From: Candidatus Aegiribacteria sp.
Lineage (GTDB): Bacteria > Fermentibacterota > Fermentibacteria > Fermentibacterales > JCC-6
DNA length: 55,010 nt
Reading direction: 5' to 3'
NCBI GenBank assembly: GCA_030600545.1
Contig: JAUVLV010000012.1
Location: 1-55,010 of the forward strand
Positions 1 through 8,585 of this stretch are shown here, piece by piece; position 1 is the first letter of the stretch; every line of letters starts with the position of its first letter. The translations under genes were made by a program, and so were the position numbers. The notes under the pieces were generated by a model. The model was not told where the DNA came from, did no database searches, and saw only the letters and a program-made list of their open reading frames with translations.

Positions 1-167
1 GCAGAGATCAAGACAATTAAAATAAACAGATAATTCGATAGCTTAGGCCTGTAAATACACATATTACCCTCCCCTATAGGTACAATAAAATCACATTTCA
101 AAAATACATCATTGCTATTTTGCATGCAAGTGGTTACATTCCTGGTGTGAAAGGAGTACAGTAAGGT

Positions 168-1790
168 ATGAAGCTTTCACTATCGATTCTGATAATCATG
201 ATCTCTCTTGCGAGTGCAACCACCCTCCTCGTTCCCTCTCAATTCCCTGCCATTCGGGATGCCATCAGTGCGGCGCAGGACGGTGATACAGTACTTGTGT
301 CCCCTGGTGAGTATTGTGGTGGTTTCAGTTTCAAGGGGAAGAACATCGTTGTATTGAGTACTCATGGCGCGGACGACACCTTCATCAAGTCACCCTTCGC
401 CGATTACCACTGTGTGATGTTTATGGGCGGGGAGGACAGCACCGCAGTTCTTGATGGATTCAGCATTACCAATATAGGTTTCGACGGCATATCGCATGAC
501 GGCAGAGATCCTGTTGATCATGGTGGTGGAATCTATGTTATTGATTCATCTCCAACGATCAGGAATAATATTGTAACTAACTGTGCAACATTTGGAAGCG
601 GAGCCGGAATATATGTATCCAATTCCAGCTCTCGAATCGAAAATTGCACTATCAGTGACAATCATGCTTACGGAGCTGTCAGCGGTGGAGGACTCTATGC
701 CACATATGCTGGTAATAGTCTACCATTTATAATTATCAATTCCACTTTTTCAAATAATCATTCGCAGTATAATGGAGGACTTCATCTTACTCATTCATAT
801 GCCTTAATAATAAACAACGATATTGTTAACAATTATGCAGATCATGATGCAGGTGGTGTTGGTCTGGGCAGCAATAATCTACACCTATACGGCAATTTCA
901 TCTCCGGGAATGAAGGAGGTTCTGGTGGAGGTGTGCGGATTTATGCAGGCGAAGCCATACTCATCGGAAACCTCATTGTTGAAAATACAGCAGGAATTGG
1001 TGGAGGAGTTGCATGCAGTCCTGGATATCTCCTAATGGAAAACAACACTGTATGCATGAATATTGCGTTAGGTAGTGTTTATGGAACTGGAGGGTTAAGT
1101 ATAACTCAGTGTGATACAGCTGTTGTAACCAATAATATAATCTGGGGTAACCAGGCCCCGAACGGCACTGTTCCGAACCTGCTTGTTTACGATACTTATC
1201 TTACCATAAGTTATTCAAATATAGGTGGTGGATATGATTCAATCTGGGTTGACCCAACTTCAACCTTGAACTGGGGTCCGGGCAACATCGATATCGATCC
1301 TGAGTTCGAGACGGGGCCCTTTGGTGATTATCACCTTCCCTGGGGTTCACCCTGTGTTGACGCAGGCAATCCCGCTTCAGAGTACAACGATCCCGAGGAT
1401 CCCTTCAGCCCGGGTTACGCCCTCTGGCCCGCGATGGGATTTATAAGGAACGACATGGGCGCCTTCGGAGGAGGAGGGGTAGACTACTGGCTTACTGTGG
1501 AGGAGGAAGAATTATCACCGGCTGAAACAGGACTTTCGTTGAAAAGCTTCCCCAATCCGTTCAGTTCATCATGCACAGTGTGTTATCAGCTGGACGAAGC
1601 TTCACAAGTTAATCTTTTGGTGTTCGATCTTTCAGGCCGGCTCGTCGAAACCCTTGTAGATGAGGTTGTTCCCTCAGGCATGCACTCCGAATACTTCGAT
1701 GGCTCCGGCCTCTGCTCAGGTGTATACCTGATAAGACTGGTCGCGGGAGATCTTTCAACCTCACGGAGATGTATAATTATCAGGGATTAG
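168..1790 (+). CDS. Secreted right-handed beta-helix protein with C-terminal type IX-like sorting domain
   Basis: The 540-residue protein starts with a hydrophobic signal peptide (about residues 1-18). It then has a segment typical of pectin-lyase-like repeat proteins (VPSQFPAIRDAISAAQDGDTV). Residues 100-340 are Asn/Gly-rich beta-helix rungs of the form 'I.NN.I..N.A..GGG'. The last 85 residues form a FlgD/type IX-like domain (FPNPFSS, FDLSGRLVETL, GVYLIRL). An AAAGGAG ribosome site lies 12 bases before the ATG. By family knowledge such proteins are exported to the cell surface or medium, and the rungs often bind or cleave polysaccharide, but no catalytic residues are recognisable, so the substrate is unknown. 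PorU/PorV-like genes at the other end of the window could process its tail. The beta-helix and tail calls are solid; the function is not. Confidence 0.85.
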   Translation: MKLSLSILIIMISLASATTLLVPSQFPAIRDAISAAQDGDTVLVSPGEYCGGFSFKGKNIVVLSTHGADDTFIKSPFADYHCVMFMGGEDSTAVLDGFSITNIGFDGISHDGRDPVDHGGGIYVIDSSPTIRNNIVTNCATFGSGAGIYVSNSSSRIENCTISDNHAYGAVSGGGLYATYAGNSLPFIIINSTFSNNHSQYNGGLHLTHSYALIINNDIVNNYADHDAGGVGLGSNNLHLYGNFISGNEGGSGGGVRIYAGEAILIGNLIVENTAGIGGGVACSPGYLLMENNTVCMNIALGSVYGTGGLSITQCDTAVVTNNIIWGNQAPNGTVPNLLVYDTYLTISYSNIGGGYDSIWVDPTSTLNWGPGNIDIDPEFETGPFGDYHLPWGSPCVDAGNPASEYNDPEDPFSPGYALWPAMGFIRNDMGAFGGGGVDYWLTVEEEELSPAETGLSLKSFPNPFSSSCTVCYQLDEASQVNLLVFDLSGRLVETLVDEVVPSGMHSEYFDGSGLCSGVYLIRLVAGDLSTSRRCIIIRD

Positions 1791-1807
1791 TAAGGAAACA
1801 AAACCAA

Positions 1808-1882
1808 TGGCGCTCCCACGGGGAATCGAACCCCGGTTTCCGGCGTGAGAGGCCAGCGTCCTAACCGCTAGACGATGTGAGC
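1808..1882 (-). tRNA. tRNA-Glu (anticodon CTC)
   Basis: The minus strand folds into a complete cloverleaf. The T arm is CGGGG/CCCCG around TTCGATT. The anticodon stem is CTGGC/GCCGG with loop CTCTCAC, giving anticodon CTC at 1847-1849 on the plus strand. The D arm reads TCTAGCGGTTAGGA, the discriminator is G, and CCA is encoded (1808-1810). The acceptor stem has one A-G mismatch at pair 5-68; the other six pairs are canonical. It lies just downstream of gltX, the synthetase for glutamate tRNAs, on the same strand. Both could share a transcript. Confidence 0.93.
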
Positions 1883-1945
1883 ACATTGATTTCAGGCCGC
1901 AAATATCGGATATGCAGGCCGTTTGGTCAAGTCCGGAAGATACTT

Positions 1946-3454
<1,509 letters not shown>

Positions 3455-3680
3455 TCAGCTGTTTCATGATATTTCTTAATTACCGAATATAAGCATCGGA
3501 CTATGCCTTGCAGTAACGGTCGTATTCTCAATTTGAAAAAGGAACTCCATACAGTTTATAGAGGCCCTGAAAATAGCATCACTTGTACGACTAATGTGTA
3601 TGTGATATTGTTTATGTTGATTATTTATGTGCTGAACACTTTCCTTTGGTTTTCGTCTTACCGGAATAGTATGGAGGACA

Positions 3681-4466
3681 ATGAAACTCGAAGAATTTCA
3701 GGCAAAGAGGTTATTCAGGGATTGCGGTATCCCCGCACCTGATGGAGTAATGGTAACCACGGCTGAGGAAGCAAGAAGCGCTGCCGAGAAGATAGGATGC
3801 CCGGTGGTTATCAAGGCGCAGGTTCAGGCAGGAGGTAGAGGTAAGGCAGGAGGAGTGAAACTTGCCGGAACGCCGGCTGAAGCTTACATGGTTTCCGATT
3901 CCATACTGGGCATGGATATAAAGGGTTTAGAGGTAGAAAGGCTGCTCATTGATCCGGCAGTACCTATTGCTGCGGAATACTACGTTGGTATCACAATTGA
4001 CAGAAGGAAGAAACTCCCGGTTATGATGGTCTCCGCATCGGGCGGGATGGATATCGAGAAAGTAGCTGCGGAAACCCCTGATCTGATATTTTTCCAGGAG
4101 ATCAATCCTGAGAGGGGGCTTCGTTCTTTCGAGGCGAAACAGCTTGCATTCAGATTGTTCAACGATAAGAAAAAGGCCATGGCAACAGCCTCAATAATGG
4201 TAAAACTATGGAAGTGTTTTCATGATGTTGATGCTTCTCTGGCAGAGATAAATCCCCTTGCTGAACTAGAGGATGGTTCGATCATCGCTCTTGATGCCAA
4301 GATAGTTCTCGATGACAACGCTATTTTCAAACATCCCGTCATGGAAGAACTGCGGCTCCCCACACCCTCAGAGAAAAAAGAACTCGACGCGAAAAGCCAT
4401 GGATTGAGTTATGTGCAACTCGAGGGAGAAATAGGCTGCATGGTCAATGGCGCGGGTCTGGAGTAA
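3681..4466 (+). CDS. sucC: Succinyl-CoA synthetase beta subunit, truncated (ATP-grasp domain only)
   Basis: SucC with SucD makes succinyl-CoA, or runs in reverse to generate ATP/GTP by substrate-level phosphorylation. The family is about 380-400 residues long; this copy has 261. The ATP-grasp part is intact: MKLEEFQAKRLFRDCGIP, the KAQVQAGGRGKAGGVK nucleotide loop, and the metal-site region DASLAEINPLA. Homology reaches the conserved GCMVNGAGL and stops one residue later at tandem TAA TAG. The whole C-terminal CoA-ligase domain is missing and no sucD follows; instead an opposite-strand gene ends 14 bases away. No frameshift restores the rest. GGAGG lies 5 bases before the ATG. The product cannot be a complete synthetase. 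I infer a deletion, island boundary or assembly junction here. Confidence 0.85.
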   Translation: MKLEEFQAKRLFRDCGIPAPDGVMVTTAEEARSAAEKIGCPVVIKAQVQAGGRGKAGGVKLAGTPAEAYMVSDSILGMDIKGLEVERLLIDPAVPIAAEYYVGITIDRRKKLPVMMVSASGGMDIEKVAAETPDLIFFQEINPERGLRSFEAKQLAFRLFNDKKKAMATASIMVKLWKCFHDVDASLAEINPLAELEDGSIIALDAKIVLDDNAIFKHPVMEELRLPTPSEKKELDAKSHGLSYVQLEGEIGCMVNGAGLE

Positions 4467-4480
4467 TAGGAATCTTGATT

Positions 4481-6328
4481 TCAAACCGTTCCGGCAGTAT
4501 TCCTGAAACTGCTTGATTCTTGAGTACTCTTCTGATCATAGATGATTCGGTAGAGGGAATAACCATCGATTTCAATTACAAAATCCAGCCTTCTGGAATT
4601 AAGGAAGCGCAAACATCTTTCAAGTTTGCCCGGCATCGGGTCATCTGAATTGAAATAAACGTAATCAATTTCCATATGATCCAGAAAAGCCATCTCTTCA
4701 CTGAGAGATTGAGCCAGGAACAATCTTAGAGCTAGAGGATGGTTTTCGATTACAACTATTTCGTGATTACAGAAGTATCTTTCGCGTTTCCATAATGAAA
4801 GCAATCTTGATCCGTCCGGCAGATTGCTGTTACACCATTCATGAAGTGGTTTCACCTCAACTCCGTTACTTACATCAAAACCGATCGATTCGGTGAAAAA
4901 AGGATACGATAATACCGCCTTCACCCGGGTATGAAATGAAGAGATGATCAGAAGTACAATCAGATACCCGTACAATACGTACTTGTTGAAGAAGAGTTTT
5001 TTACTCCAGGTTGCACCGGCAGCAGCGAAGACAGGCGACATAAGATACGCGTACTTGGCGCCCCATTTAATAGGATTGAATGCAATTGAGGAGGTTACTG
5101 CGTATACCAGTACGCAGCTAAGGGGGAAAAGAACTCCGAACCGTTTCCTGGAAACCAGCATATAAACCGTACCGAACAGAAAAAGGTATACGGGCAATCC
5201 CCAGGATTCGATGAGTCTGCCAATGTTCGTAAAGAAACGGTCTGGACTGGTTTCCACCAGAAGATCATTGGAAGCGATGTTGGCTCTGGCGTGAGCGGCT
5301 ATCTCCGGGACCTCAACAATTACATGCTCAGTATCCGGAGGGAAGAATGAAAGTGTATTCGGGTAAAATGGCGCTCCGGTGTGGGCGTACGTGTTAACCG
5401 CGAAAATAGCCGGCAGTAACAGCATAAGGAGTATTCCCGGAAGAATATGTAACAGTTTCCTGTATATCGGTATGAATAGAACAAGGAGTAGAAAGGAAGG
5501 CAGAAGTATGTATGCTGTCACCTTTGTTGCGAGGGCAAATCCCATAGCCAGGAAGGGAATCAATGAAAACGTTCTATCTTCAGTTAAATATTGCTTTAAC
5601 AGTGTACCAATAGCAACTGTTGTGAAAAACAGTACGGTCATCTCGAATTTCGGTAAAGATGCCCATTCTACCAGTATGGAAGTCGCCATGCACGCACTTA
5701 CGCATACAAGCAGACCATTCAAATCACTGCCAAGCAGTTTCCAGGCAGTAATGGCGGCGGCCAGCAGCATAGTCATTTGGAATACCTGCAAAACTACAAG
5801 CTGATCCATTATACCTGTTGATAACGATGCAGGCCATGAAGACAATATCTCACCTGTCCAGGGAAATGCTGAGAATATCGAATCCTCGAAATACGTGAGT
5901 TCACCATTGTTGAGCCACCGATCAGGCGCAACTGCATAAGCGGTTAAAGCATCAGGATTTGTATCCGGAATTGAAGCTTTGAGCAAATTACTTATTAACA
6001 GAAATCCGGTTATCAGGAAAAGAGCGGTTGTCTTCGATCCGGAGAATCTAACCCTTCTCACGATCTGTCTTCCATATTTCAGGAAGAAGCGGGAACCTGC
6101 AAGGGCTCCAATGATAATGATGACAGGCAGCGCTGTTCTGCTGAAAAGGTTCAGAAGGCTGAGCAGAGGGGAGACTGCCAGCAGGAAGATAATTCCTGAA
6201 AACAGTAGGGGAGCCTGGAATTCAGATATCCGGAATATCCTCTTGAAGCAGTGACCATAACCGTATACAGCCATCCAGAAAACGAAGATACGTAGCAGTG
6301 CCCAGACCAGATACAGTATTCTTGGCAA
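4481..6328 (-). CDS. Multi-pass membrane protein, GT-C glycosyltransferase-like
   Basis: A 615-residue integral membrane protein with roughly 12 hydrophobic segments up to about residue 480, then a soluble C-terminal region. After two or three N-terminal helices comes an Asp-containing loop (SIPDTNPDALTAYAVAPDRW) facing away from the membrane, then WTGEILSSWPASL. An acidic first external loop is the usual organisation of GT-C enzymes, which transfer sugars from polyprenyl-phosphate donors, for example in O-antigen or protein glycosylation. I do not recognise a specific family. The next gene on the strand, 24 bases upstream, is a polyprenyl-phosphate sugar transferase, so a joint role in surface polysaccharide is likely. 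The gene ends 14 bases from the truncated sucC. Confidence 0.6.
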   Translation of the reverse strand: MPRILYLVWALLRIFVFWMAVYGYGHCFKRIFRISEFQAPLLFSGIIFLLAVSPLLSLLNLFSRTALPVIIIIGALAGSRFFLKYGRQIVRRVRFSGSKTTALFLITGFLLISNLLKASIPDTNPDALTAYAVAPDRWLNNGELTYFEDSIFSAFPWTGEILSSWPASLSTGIMDQLVVLQVFQMTMLLAAAITAWKLLGSDLNGLLVCVSACMATSILVEWASLPKFEMTVLFFTTVAIGTLLKQYLTEDRTFSLIPFLAMGFALATKVTAYILLPSFLLLVLFIPIYRKLLHILPGILLMLLLPAIFAVNTYAHTGAPFYPNTLSFFPPDTEHVIVEVPEIAAHARANIASNDLLVETSPDRFFTNIGRLIESWGLPVYLFLFGTVYMLVSRKRFGVLFPLSCVLVYAVTSSIAFNPIKWGAKYAYLMSPVFAAAGATWSKKLFFNKYVLYGYLIVLLIISSFHTRVKAVLSYPFFTESIGFDVSNGVEVKPLHEWCNSNLPDGSRLLSLWKRERYFCNHEIVVIENHPLALRLFLAQSLSEEMAFLDHMEIDYVYFNSDDPMPGKLERCLRFLNSRRLDFVIEIDGYSLYRIIYDQKSTQESSSFRNTAGTV

Positions 6329-6352
6329 GAGTGTCCCTTCAAAAAAGAAGAA

Positions 6353-7825
6353 TCAATAGGCACCTTTTCGCAGAAGAATTGCCGGAATGGTCATAATCAG
6401 TATGGACAGGTCCATCCATATTGACCAGTTATCAACGTAATAGAGATCGAGTTTCACCATTTCACGGTACTTAAGATCGTTTCTGCCGGAAACCTGACAG
6501 ACACCGGTCATTCCAGGCAGGACCTCAAGTTTCTTGAAATGTTTGATAGAGTATTTCTTAACTTCTTCGGGAATATGCGGGCGCGGACCTACAAGGCTCA
6601 TGCTTCCTGACAGTACGTTGAAAAGCTGGGGTAGTTCATCCAGACTGAATTTCCGTATAAATCGTCCTACGGGAGTAATGCGTGGATCCCTTCTTAGTTT
6701 GGAAAGAAGTTCATGATTATCTTCGGGCAGGATATCTTCCTTTTCACTATGGGATCCAACCTTCATCGATCTGAATTTTATTAATCTGAATTTTTTGTAC
6801 TTCCTGCCCAATCTTGTCTGGATATAAAAAACAGGAAATCCTGAATCTATTACAAGGCTAATCGCTATCAGAATACCCAGAGGCAAAAGAACTATTACCG
6901 CAGGGATTGCGATGAAAAGATCGAAGATCCTTTTCAGTATGATACTGCTGCCGCTAAGGGGAGGAGGAACGGATTCGATCATCGTTATTCCGCCCATGTA
7001 AAGTACCCTTGTTGTACGTGTAACAAGATCTGAGACGTCAGCGATCAGTTTGTAGGAAATGTCCTCCTGTTCACAGTTGTATATGAGGTTGGCGGTGTCC
7101 TCCCTTGAAAGCTCAGGATCGGTAATTATTATTTCATTTATGCCATTCTCATGTATCCATCTGAACATGGATGAATCCGACTCAAAGCTGAAAACATTGT
7201 TCTGCTTGTTTTCTGCGCGGCCGGAAATTATGAAACCTTTGGTTACGTAAGGAATGAATACCTTTTTCTGCATGTAATCTTCGAGTTCTTTCGCGTAGCT
7301 GTCATATCCGTAGAAAACAACCTTTATTCCTCTGCCTGATCTCAACGCGAACCATCTGTAGAACCTGTGGAAAAGACTGTGCCAGATATAAATCGCGATG
7401 GAAGTGGTTGGAAAAGCGAAGATAAGAATGAATCTTGAGAACATCAGCTGTCTGGAAGCAAAGGTAAAGGCAAAGGTAATAATAACAGCGATGAAAGATA
7501 CTCGAAGTATCCAGGAAAGTTCCTCTACCGATGCGATGCCGAATTCCTTTCTGTAAACTCTGAAAGCTCTGAACATCATCAGCTCCACACAGCCCATCAC
7601 GGAACCTGATACGATGTAGTTCCAGAGTCCGAGCCTGAAATCGTTGTGGATTCCGAACAGCTGTTCCAGGAGATCGGAAAGAGCGAAATGCCGGAGCCAG
7701 TATCCGAGGATGTAAACACCGACAATGAGGATGAAATCTCCCAGGGGGAGAAGAAAGGAAGCGGGGGTTGTTCCTTCTTTTCTCAACTCGGTAATCATCC
7801 TTCCTTTGTACGAGAAGTATCGCAT
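6353..7825 (-). CDS. Undecaprenyl-phosphate sugar phosphotransferase (exopolysaccharide/O-antigen initiating enzyme)
   Basis: About 490 residues in the WbaP/WcaJ-type layout. Four N-terminal membrane helices are followed by a nucleotide-binding-like middle domain (VVFYGYDSYAKELEDYM). A fifth helix (about residues 280-310) precedes the bacterial sugar transferase domain. That domain shows the family signatures KRIFDLFIA, RLGRKYKKFRLIKFRSMK, DELPQLFNVLSGSMSLVGPRP, GMTGVCQVSGR and DLYYVDNWS. These enzymes move a hexose-1-phosphate from a UDP-sugar to undecaprenyl phosphate at the inner membrane, starting a polysaccharide repeat unit. Start choice is uncertain: ATG 7825 (used), ATG 7798 with AAGGA close by, or an upstream TTG at 7855 with poor spacing. 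It probably forms a transcription unit with the following GT-C-like gene. Confidence 0.88.
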   Translation of the reverse strand: MRYFSYKGRMITELRKEGTTPASFLLPLGDFILIVGVYILGYWLRHFALSDLLEQLFGIHNDFRLGLWNYIVSGSVMGCVELMMFRAFRVYRKEFGIASVEELSWILRVSFIAVIITFAFTFASRQLMFSRFILIFAFPTTSIAIYIWHSLFHRFYRWFALRSGRGIKVVFYGYDSYAKELEDYMQKKVFIPYVTKGFIISGRAENKQNNVFSFESDSSMFRWIHENGINEIIITDPELSREDTANLIYNCEQEDISYKLIADVSDLVTRTTRVLYMGGITMIESVPPPLSGSSIILKRIFDLFIAIPAVIVLLPLGILIAISLVIDSGFPVFYIQTRLGRKYKKFRLIKFRSMKVGSHSEKEDILPEDNHELLSKLRRDPRITPVGRFIRKFSLDELPQLFNVLSGSMSLVGPRPHIPEEVKKYSIKHFKKLEVLPGMTGVCQVSGRNDLKYREMVKLDLYYVDNWSIWMDLSILIMTIPAILLRKGAY

Positions 7826-7922
7826 TTTCCTGTAATGACACAGGGATATTACCAAAAAATCTAACTATACTTCTCAAATGAAACCAGAGAGGTTACCGGA
7901 CCCTTCCATCAGCGGCTTGAGA

Positions 7923-7959
7923 GTATCGATCCGGCGATACGTTGTCGGCTACAATTATA
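7923..7959 (-). promoter_or_regulatory. Possible promoter with inverted repeat ahead of the sugar transferase gene
   Basis: The 302-base stretch 7826-8127 holds no gene. It contains a TATAAT match on the minus strand (7954-7959) and, just downstream, the dyad GTATCG-N6-CGATAC (7923-7940). The dyad would sit at roughly +7 to +24 of a transcript. No good -35 is seen at normal spacing. The dyad could be an operator or a leader hairpin. Confidence 0.3.
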
Positions 7960-8081
7960 TCGCAATAAGCTTTAGTAATATTCAAGTTTTACAGAAATTC
8001 TATATCATCTGCAAGTGTTGATGCGCTTTTAAACGATGTAATTATTATTGAAAGCTTAAGTGGCATAATGCTTTATCTATG

Positions 8082-8111
8082 AAAAAGGGAGGCGGTAATG
8101 AACCGCCTCCC
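8082..8111 (-). terminator. Rho-independent terminator of hup
   Basis: On the minus strand, a perfect 10-bp stem (GGGAGGCGGT/ACCGCCTCCC, 8087-8111) with a 5-base loop is followed by a T run. It begins 17 bases after the HU stop codon. Confidence 0.9.
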
Positions 8112-8127
8112 GTAGAATGATGATTTC

Positions 8128-8400
8128 CTAAAGAACAGCGTCCTTCAGGCCTTTTCCGGCCTTGAATTTTGGTACATTCTTTGATGGATATTCCATCTTC
8201 GATTTGGTGTGAGGATTTACACCAGTTCTGCTCTTGCGGTGTTTTACAGAGAAAGTTCCGAAACCGACAAGGCTGACTTTATCACCTTTACTCAGCGTAT
8301 CTTTGATTCCGTTAAGTACGGCATCAACAGCGATACCTGCCTGCTTCTTGGTGATATCTGCATTTTCGGCAACGTGTGTTACGAGATCTTTTTTAGTCAC
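8128..8400 (-). CDS. hup: HU-family DNA-binding protein
   Basis: A 90-residue histone-like protein of exactly the usual HU length. It reads VTKKDLVTHVAENADITKK at the N terminus, then GDKVSLVGFGTFSVKHRKSR, then the DNA-inserting arm (RTGVNPHTKSKMEYPSKNVPKFKAGKGLK). HU dimers bend and compact DNA and assist replication and repair. The GTG start at 8400 is preferred because GGGAGGGGGTGA precedes it at good spacing and the protein then aligns with the family. Reading could extend back to 8460, but that would overlap the promoter. It has its own promoter and a strong terminator, so it is probably a single-gene transcript. Confidence 0.95.
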   Translation of the reverse strand: MTKKDLVTHVAENADITKKQAGIAVDAVLNGIKDTLSKGDKVSLVGFGTFSVKHRKSRTGVNPHTKSKMEYPSKNVPKFKAGKGLKDAVL

Positions 8401-8433
8401 TTGTTCACCCCCTCCCATTTGCTGTTCCTTAAA

Positions 8434-8460
8434 GCTATAAGGTGGAAAATTCAATGTCAA
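8434..8460 (-). promoter_or_regulatory. Sigma70-type promoter of hup
   Basis: On the minus strand a perfect -35 TTGACA (8455-8460) is followed after 15 bases by TATAGC (8434-8439), or after 17 bases by TAGCTT. The HU ribosome site and GTG lie about 30 bases further on. Confidence 0.6.
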
Positions 8461-8585
8461 CCCCTGAAATTATTTATAAATAACTAATATTTGAAGCTAT
8501 ACCGATGATTATTGAACATCAGGAGTTGAATTTGAGATTTATAATGCACATTGAAAGTAGAATTATACTTGAAATATGGTATAAA

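Noticed and set aside
1-167. Promoter ahead of the beta-helix gene (TACAAT at 81-86)
   Set aside because: A -10-like hexamer exists but no matching -35 is seen, and the region is AT-rich enough to give such a match by chance.
3503-3742. 79-codon open frame between gltX and sucC
   Set aside because: It runs into sucC in another frame, has no ribosome site and no recognisable motif; the spacer more likely holds the divergent promoters.
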